64,000 nucleotides of DNA from Punica granatum (Eukaryota > Streptophyta > Magnoliopsida > Myrtales > Lythraceae), in contig NC_045131.1 in NCBI RefSeq assembly GCF_007655135.1, positions 12,694,001-12,758,000 on the forward strand, read 5' to 3'. The notes under the pieces are model-generated. The model made no database searches, had not been told where the DNA came from, and was given only the letters and a program-made list of their open reading frames with translations. Shown piece after piece: positions 58,374-64,000 of the stretch. The number at the start of each line of letters is the position of its first letter. Position 1 is the stretch's first letter. Both the position numbers and the translations under genes were made by a program.

Positions 58374-60972
58374 ATGCCATCGCCGTATCTCATCACCACC
58401 TTCATCCTCTCTGTTCACCGTTCTACTGTCCTCCGCGCCAACTTCCAGCAGCTCCTTGCCCAAATGTCCGGCATATCAGGTGCGTCCGCTCGCGATCCCG
58501 TTGTTCCTGTAAGGGGAAAGAACCAGTTCCCTGGTCTGCTCTTCAAGTACGGCCTCAAGCCAATTCAGGTCTGTTGCACTGATTACCGAATCAGTCACTC
58601 AGCCAGCTAAACTCTCTGAGCTGATGAGACAACATTCAAAGCCGGAATCGGTTCTTAAATTCGACATCAATCCCCGAGTGATATAATTTCCGTATTGGAG
58701 GGTTAAGTAAATTCTTTCCAAGTGTAGGGGAAGAGTTTGATTTGTTCTGTTGAGTAGGGGAAATGAAATTTGAAAAGAATCACCGTTGCTTGCGTCTCAA
58801 GATATCTCCTGTCATTTCTTAGTTTGTGATTTCTGCTCTTTGAGTAAGATAAAAACCATCACACTGATTACTGAATCCCTCACTCAGCTACACTCCCTTG
58901 AGTTCACGAGACAGCAATCAAAGCCGAATTTGGTTCTTAAGTTCGATATTAGTCCTGAGAGATATGATTTCCATATTGGAGGATCAAGTTACATTTGCCT
59001 AGTGTAGGGAAAGAGGTTAATTTGTTTTGTTGACTATGGGAAATGAAATGCGGAAAGGATCACAGTTACTTGCGTGTGAAGATATCTTTTGTCACTTCTT
59101 AATTTGCAATGTATGCTGTTCGAGTATGATGAGGTTAAGCTTGCTTTGTTTAGCCCGTGAAATTAGCAATTTCATGTTGCAGTAACTTCTAGGTGTAGAG
59201 GTTCATGTCTGGCTTATAACTAAGAAGAGTGTCATCCGAACAGATTTATTATAACAGTACACGTTCTCTTTTTTGTGTCCTCTATGAGATGTACGGATAC
59301 GACACTTTTCATGTCTGTGCAGGTTGCATTGAAAACTGGCGATTATAACAGACAAGTCATTTTCATCCGGAGGGGGGGCCTTAGCAAGGGCTTTGCAGCA
59401 ACCAAGCATATGTATGTTCTGGATGTTACTCAAATGATAAAGCTCGCTGACCTTAGCATTTGTGATGGCCTAATGTACCATCATGTGCAGCTACTTGCAA
59501 ACGCTTGCGATTTCTTTGGATAAACAGAGATGGTCACTTGCTCAAATGCTGATGTCTTCTTTGTATAGGGGATATGGTACCTCCAGCTTGCAACAAGTAC
59601 ATTGTTTTCTTGTCAAACGATAACTTACAACTGATGAACTCTTTCACCATAGCGCATAATTTCTTCTTTGAGAAATTTTCGGTTTCTATCATGAAGGATG
59701 CTATGGAAATTAATGACATGATCAGTTATTTAATCAACAAGGAAGATTCCTAAGAGGTTGTGCCACTCAGGCACAGCACGGGTTGTCAGGTCCTGGAAAC
59801 TGAATTGCCTGCACTGCATATTCATTGTTTTCTGATCGTCTTTTAAACTTTCTGATGGCGTGGCTCCATTTATTCTGGCGTACGTACAGGATATTGTGCA
59901 TTACATGCGTACAAGTACTGTCAAATGTTCCCGAGCAGTTCGTGCAGTCATTTTGCGGGTAAAAGATAATCATTCTCTACGGTGCTCGATTTGCTTCTTT
60001 AGGCATGTATCCATAAATCACAAAGCATTCCTTAAATTCATTCAATCTTGTTTGTTGCCCTGTGATAATGTTGGATTTGCTTCTTGATTCATGTAGTAAT
60101 ACCTTCTTTGTCTCGAACAGCTCTTTATTTCCATTTCTCATGGCTCAGATTCGGTATACGAACTCTCCATTTCGGTTGATAACGTTTACATTATTATTCT
60201 GAATCCTCAAACAGCTGCTCTCATCAAGTTAGCTTCCACAATGATAAAGGAAGGAAGGGGCTCGGAGCTGATGATGAGGGTAGCAGATCCCGATGCCCCT
60301 ATAACAGTTTACAGGTGTGTCCACTAGCATAGTGCTACTGCTAGAGTAGGAAAGACTGCAAGGTTTACAGTGGTACTGTAAATTCTGCAGGTATCATTCC
60401 CTCTGTGAATATATGGGAGATGATGACATGTTCAGTTCGGATCTTAGCGATGAGCAGCTAAAAATGAAACTTGTCACGTTGCACACACCTTGTCAGGTAC
60501 TGGCAGATCTCCACTTAAAGGTTTCTGTTTTGGGACAGGTGAGTGAACTGCATTAGCTTTTGCTGCTATGAAGGCCAAAATAGATCCTGTCGGATCTGGA
60601 CTATGCCTTGCTGCTATTAGGTCCCTAATAAGCGATATAACGACGAGGGCAATTCAATGGCCGACGAGTACATGCCGGAGCATGTCGATAAGAAAATATT
60701 GGTCGGCAGGTATTGAAACGTCTTCCTTCTTAATTCCTTAAGAAGAAGTGGTGAATGGCACTCGGTGGGTCCTTTGCTTCGGATTGGCAACGAAACATAG
60801 AATCATAAATACCATGTTCTGCAGATTATGTAAGGCACTGGTCGGGGTGGAGAAGACTGAAATATAACAAGGGGATCACTCTCTGTCGAACAGAGTCGAG
60901 GAAGCAATTGAGGCGATTATGGACTTTGTGAGTAGGGAGGGTCCTAAAGGCTGGGATGACCCTTGGAACTAA
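58374..60972 (+). pseudogene. unrecognised eight-exon locus with in-frame stops, probably decayed
   Basis: Candidate exons are 58374-58568, 59323-59523, 59569-59754, 59890-59958, 60121-60314, 60391-60538, 60621-60709 and 60825-60972. Exons 1 and 2 join in phase (GLKPIQ to VALKTGDYN). Exons 4-8 all have GT-AG borders and compatible phases, encoding DIVHYMRTS, SISHGSDSVYELSISVDNVY, YHSLCEYMGDDDMFSSDLSD, YMPEHVDKKILVGR and VEEAIEAIMDFVSREGPKGW. I do not recognise the family. Exon 2 runs into TAA at 59521, exon 3 into TAA, and exon 8 has TAA at 60865-60867 while the same frame goes on to a plausible end DDPWN at 60972. Conserved-looking coding with in-frame stops suggests a recent pseudogene, or an old gene fragment; sequencing error is also possible. 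The ATG at 58374 follows a leader-like stretch and may not be the original start. Confidence 0.6.
58578..59140. repeat. 285-bp tandem duplication in the first intron
   Basis: GATTACCGAATCAGTCACTC (58581) recurs as GATTACTGAATCCCTCACTC (58866). The copies stay colinear through GGTTCTTAA(A/G)TTCGA, CATATTGGAGG-like text, GGGAAATGAAAT and AAGATATCT. Divergence is perhaps 15-20 percent. The second copy ends near 59140. Confidence 0.85.
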
Positions 60973-63900
60973 CAGAGAATTGCTCATAGTGTTGCTCTTT
61001 AATTAGAAAAGATTCAAAAGAAGAAGTTGGTTGGACTTTTAATTTGTGGATCCTCACTGTCCTTTTCCTGTGTATGGTTTCCATGTTAAATTTTGAGAAA
61101 ACATTCGATTTGGTCCTAGAAAAGATGGTTTTATCAGTAATTTGGTCCTCAAAAGACTTTGCCACTAATATGGTCCTTCAATGATCATTCCGTCGGACAA
61201 ACTAATCCTCCATCGGTAAAACATTCTTTGCGTGACCAAATTGTTGGAAAATTCCACGGCGCTGCCTGGTATACTATGTATACTATCCCCACCAGAAGAA
61301 CCGCTGGATCATCGCAGCCACGGAAACAGAAGTCGGAGGTACCTGGATCCACGTTGATACCATTGAAGGTCTCCAAATCTCCTGGTGGACAGACGTAGGG
61401 ATTCACATAGTAGCTTTCACTAGTTTAAAACACATCATTGGTACTATTCCTCGTCCTTCAACAATTCCTCGTACAGTATATGGGTCTCTCTCATCACATG
61501 AAGTCTTCATTGATCGAGCTCCACTTGAACCTCGGGTTATCCAATAATTTTCAAAACTTGAGACGAGAGAAATAAATATATGAAAATTCTGTGACGAAAT
61601 TATAGAGTTAGGTCATCGATATAAATGTCCTCCCCCCCACCATTGTATGGATGGCCATTGAATTTTGGATTACTAGTTTCCATCGCCTTACATTAATTGG
61701 GCAGACTATGACTAAAGGGAATGTCCCCACAAGTTGTTAAATTTAGTCGGGTTGTGTTAGGTGAAGTTAGGTTGTTTAGACAATGCTTCCTTAATAATTC
61801 TTTGCGGCTAAGGGTAAGGTCTTCAGAATGTGAATATAGTGAGAGTAAATAAACTAAATAAACCCAAAAAGAGGGAAAAAAAAAAGAAGAAGAGGAAATT
61901 GTAAAAAAAGATAATGGGAATATAATTTGGCGGCAAACTAAAATCTAATTGGGTGGACTTAACTTATTGTGCATGGGTTTGAAACGCACCAGAAGTATTC
62001 TGTAGTCAGAATCAGGCCGATACCTTAATAAGAATTAGTAGCAAATAATCATCTAAACACACCTTATTGTCTCGTAGGAGAAAGAAAAAGAAAAGAAGAG
62101 GTCAAGGAAGAAAACTTACCTTATGTGCCAAGAAAGACATTCGTCGACCCATAAGAAAAGAGTTCAGACATGTGTTGAGTTCTTTGGACTTCAGTCAACC
62201 ACTAAAGATAGTGTTTTCTCCGCATTGGTGCCAACCATTGAGTCCCAAGTTTCCTTCTCTTTGGGTTTTCCCAGTTCTTGAATTTCAAAAGTTCCTTTTC
62301 CCTTTTTTTTTTTCATTTGCACGATCCAAACACTTCACAAACTCTAATTAATTCAGATTTGAGCTAAATTAACCACTAAGAATAAATGTTTTTCCAATCG
62401 TGGATTTTCTCTACAAGATTCAAGACTTTACTTAAAAGAAAGAGGTGTGGAATTATTTAGAACAAGCCACATTTGTTGAATTTCACCTGTGAGTGATCTA
62501 ATAACCAGTAAGTCTTACATTCAACTATATTCCACAAGTCTGGTAGGAATATTTTCGCTTACCTATTGAAATTTCAAAATAATTCATATTAAATTTCAAC
62601 TTTACCTCCAAAAAAAAAACCAATGCTAGGAAAAAATGGTTTGTAATGATGTTTCCTACAGGCAGAACATTGATGCGTCGGCGTATAGAGTCAAGTTTTA
62701 ATCGGTTTGAAGGTGTATATTGTTAAAAATTATCTTATATACTTAATAAAGCAAAATTTTATATTCTTCTGTCATTATAATTGCTTTTCGAGATAATGGT
62801 GATATTAACATTAATCTCCATAATAATAGAGAAAGATATTTTTCAGTATAGAAGATTTTGCAGAATCTTTGCTTCAGAAAAAAGAAAAACTTAGGGACCG
62901 ATAAATAAGTTGCTAGCAATGTATAGTTACCATTGTAATATTAGAGAGCAATTGCAATTTAAAAAAAGAAGTTGATGGATTGCATTTTGGCCAAATGACC
63001 TCAAAAAAAAAATTGCTAACATATTTTTGGTCAAATCTGTCAAAACATATTTTTTTAACATGAAAAATCACACGGTTTTGTGAGATCCTATTTCACCATC
63101 ACATTTTCTGCACACTGATATGTTGAAAGTTGAAGTGGCACTTCCTATGTGACATATTTTTTTATGTGTCATAATTTAATTGGCCGCCAAATCCCTGCAA
63201 CTAAAAGACAGAGAGATTAGAAAGACAACAATACGCAAATTGCAAGCATATTCTTGGATAAACAAACAAACATTACCTCCAAGGACGTCTGGCAAAGAAG
63301 CAAGAGTTTTCTTTTCTTATTTCAAAAAGAAAAAAAAAAGATTTTTCTTTTTCTTTTTCCTTTTTTTTTAAATTTTTTTGATGGAGTATTCTCATCAATA
63401 ATTATCTCAACCTCACTGTTCCATAATCAAACGTGGAAAACTAATGAAAATCCTAAGAGTTAAATAGCAAGTACATCAAATTAGTAGCAGCAAGGCAAAA
63501 ATCCTAACTCTGAAAATGTACATAATTTGAGACAGATGCGAACTCTCTTCTATCTCCCCGTCTCCATCCCTTGTCTCTTTAATCAGATTGCACCATACTT
63601 CCAATGAAAACGTACGAGAGAGAAGTTCTTTTCCTATATATTTTTTCAGTTTTAACATGTAAAACCTAATTTAATTCTTTTTTTTCTATTATTTAACGCT
63701 ATACTACACGCAGGTATGAAAAAAAAATTAACAAAATATTCAAAACGAGAAAAATTCTAATTACCAAAAGATTACAATCATGTGACATCCTTCCAAGTTA
63801 ATGAAAAAAAATCATACCTTCAAAATACCAACAAATCTAATCAAAATTAGAACATGAACTATTAAACAAAATCAGATTTAGAAAATATCAGCAAAATCAA

Positions 63901-64000
63901 AATAGGACCATGCATACTTATTTAGAATTAAGAATTTTAAAAATTAGACAGAAATTCTTTTGACTCATAGTTAAATGAAAAGTATAAGAGAATACTAATT
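60973..64000. other. AT-rich DNA, no gene recognised
   Basis: At 61110-61190 the phrase TTTGGTCCT/ATGGTCCTT recurs three times about 35 bases apart, like subterminal repeats of a mobile element, without visible ends. Small open frames here (61159-61398, 62067-62351, 63180-63371) show no family features. Poly-A/T runs are frequent. Confidence 0.45.

Noticed and set aside
61159..61406. 79- and 73-codon overlapping frames on both strands
   Set aside because: No family resemblance, no intron signals, and the surrounding TTTGGTCCT repeats suggest mobile-element sequence.

Overview
The window is nuclear DNA from a flowering plant, almost certainly a eudicot. Its genes are split by short GT-AG introns, its intergenic DNA is very AT-rich, and it carries typical plant mobile elements (LINE with RNase H, Copia LTR relics, hAT, Mutator-like, Helitron-like, SINE-like and MITE families). 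I cannot name the species from sequence alone.

Only three loci look like intact genes, all on the minus strand. (1) 1284-5486 is a twelve-exon DUF21/CNNM-CBS membrane protein whose exons all join in frame to 500 residues. (2) 9609-11279 is a four-exon small RRM protein, 175 residues, with a transit-peptide-like N-terminus. (3) 26213-27205 (or 27241) is an intronless adenylate isopentenyltransferase, the first step of cytokinin synthesis, closest to the IPT5 type. Two further plus-strand loci look broken: a YqaJ-like PD-(D/E)XK nuclease pseudogene at 16876-17659, and an unrecognised eight-exon locus at 58374-60972 that keeps good splice sites but has in-frame stops.

Layout. 1-5.5 kb: DUF21 gene. 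6.2-7.9 kb: a Mutator-like element with a matching 10-bp target duplication, inserted inside an older MITE. 9.6-11.3 kb: RRM gene. 11.5-13.9 kb: a hAT-like element with an exact 8-bp target duplication and two internal tandem duplications. 15-17.7 kb: a GC-rich hairpin, then the nuclease pseudogene. 18-26 kb: gene-poor AT-rich DNA with MITEs. 26.2-27.4 kb: IPT gene. 28.2-29.5 kb: a collapsed Copia element with two LTRs. 30-40.6 kb: gene-poor, with a Helitron-like element, SINE-like copies and a LINE RNase H fragment. 40.7-46.6 kb: a nearly full-length but dead LINE on the minus strand. 49-50 kb: an LTR end with its primer binding site. 51-54.6 kb: a tandem array of roughly 620-bp units. 55.9-56.3 kb: a 429-bp Mutator-type MITE. 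58.4-61 kb: the decayed locus. 61-64 kb: nothing recognised.

The genes do not form a cluster or pathway. I see no sign of a new biological system. The best material for a second look is the transposon archaeology (nested insertion, hAT internal duplications, the 620-bp array, the SINE-like family) and the unidentified locus at 58-61 kb.
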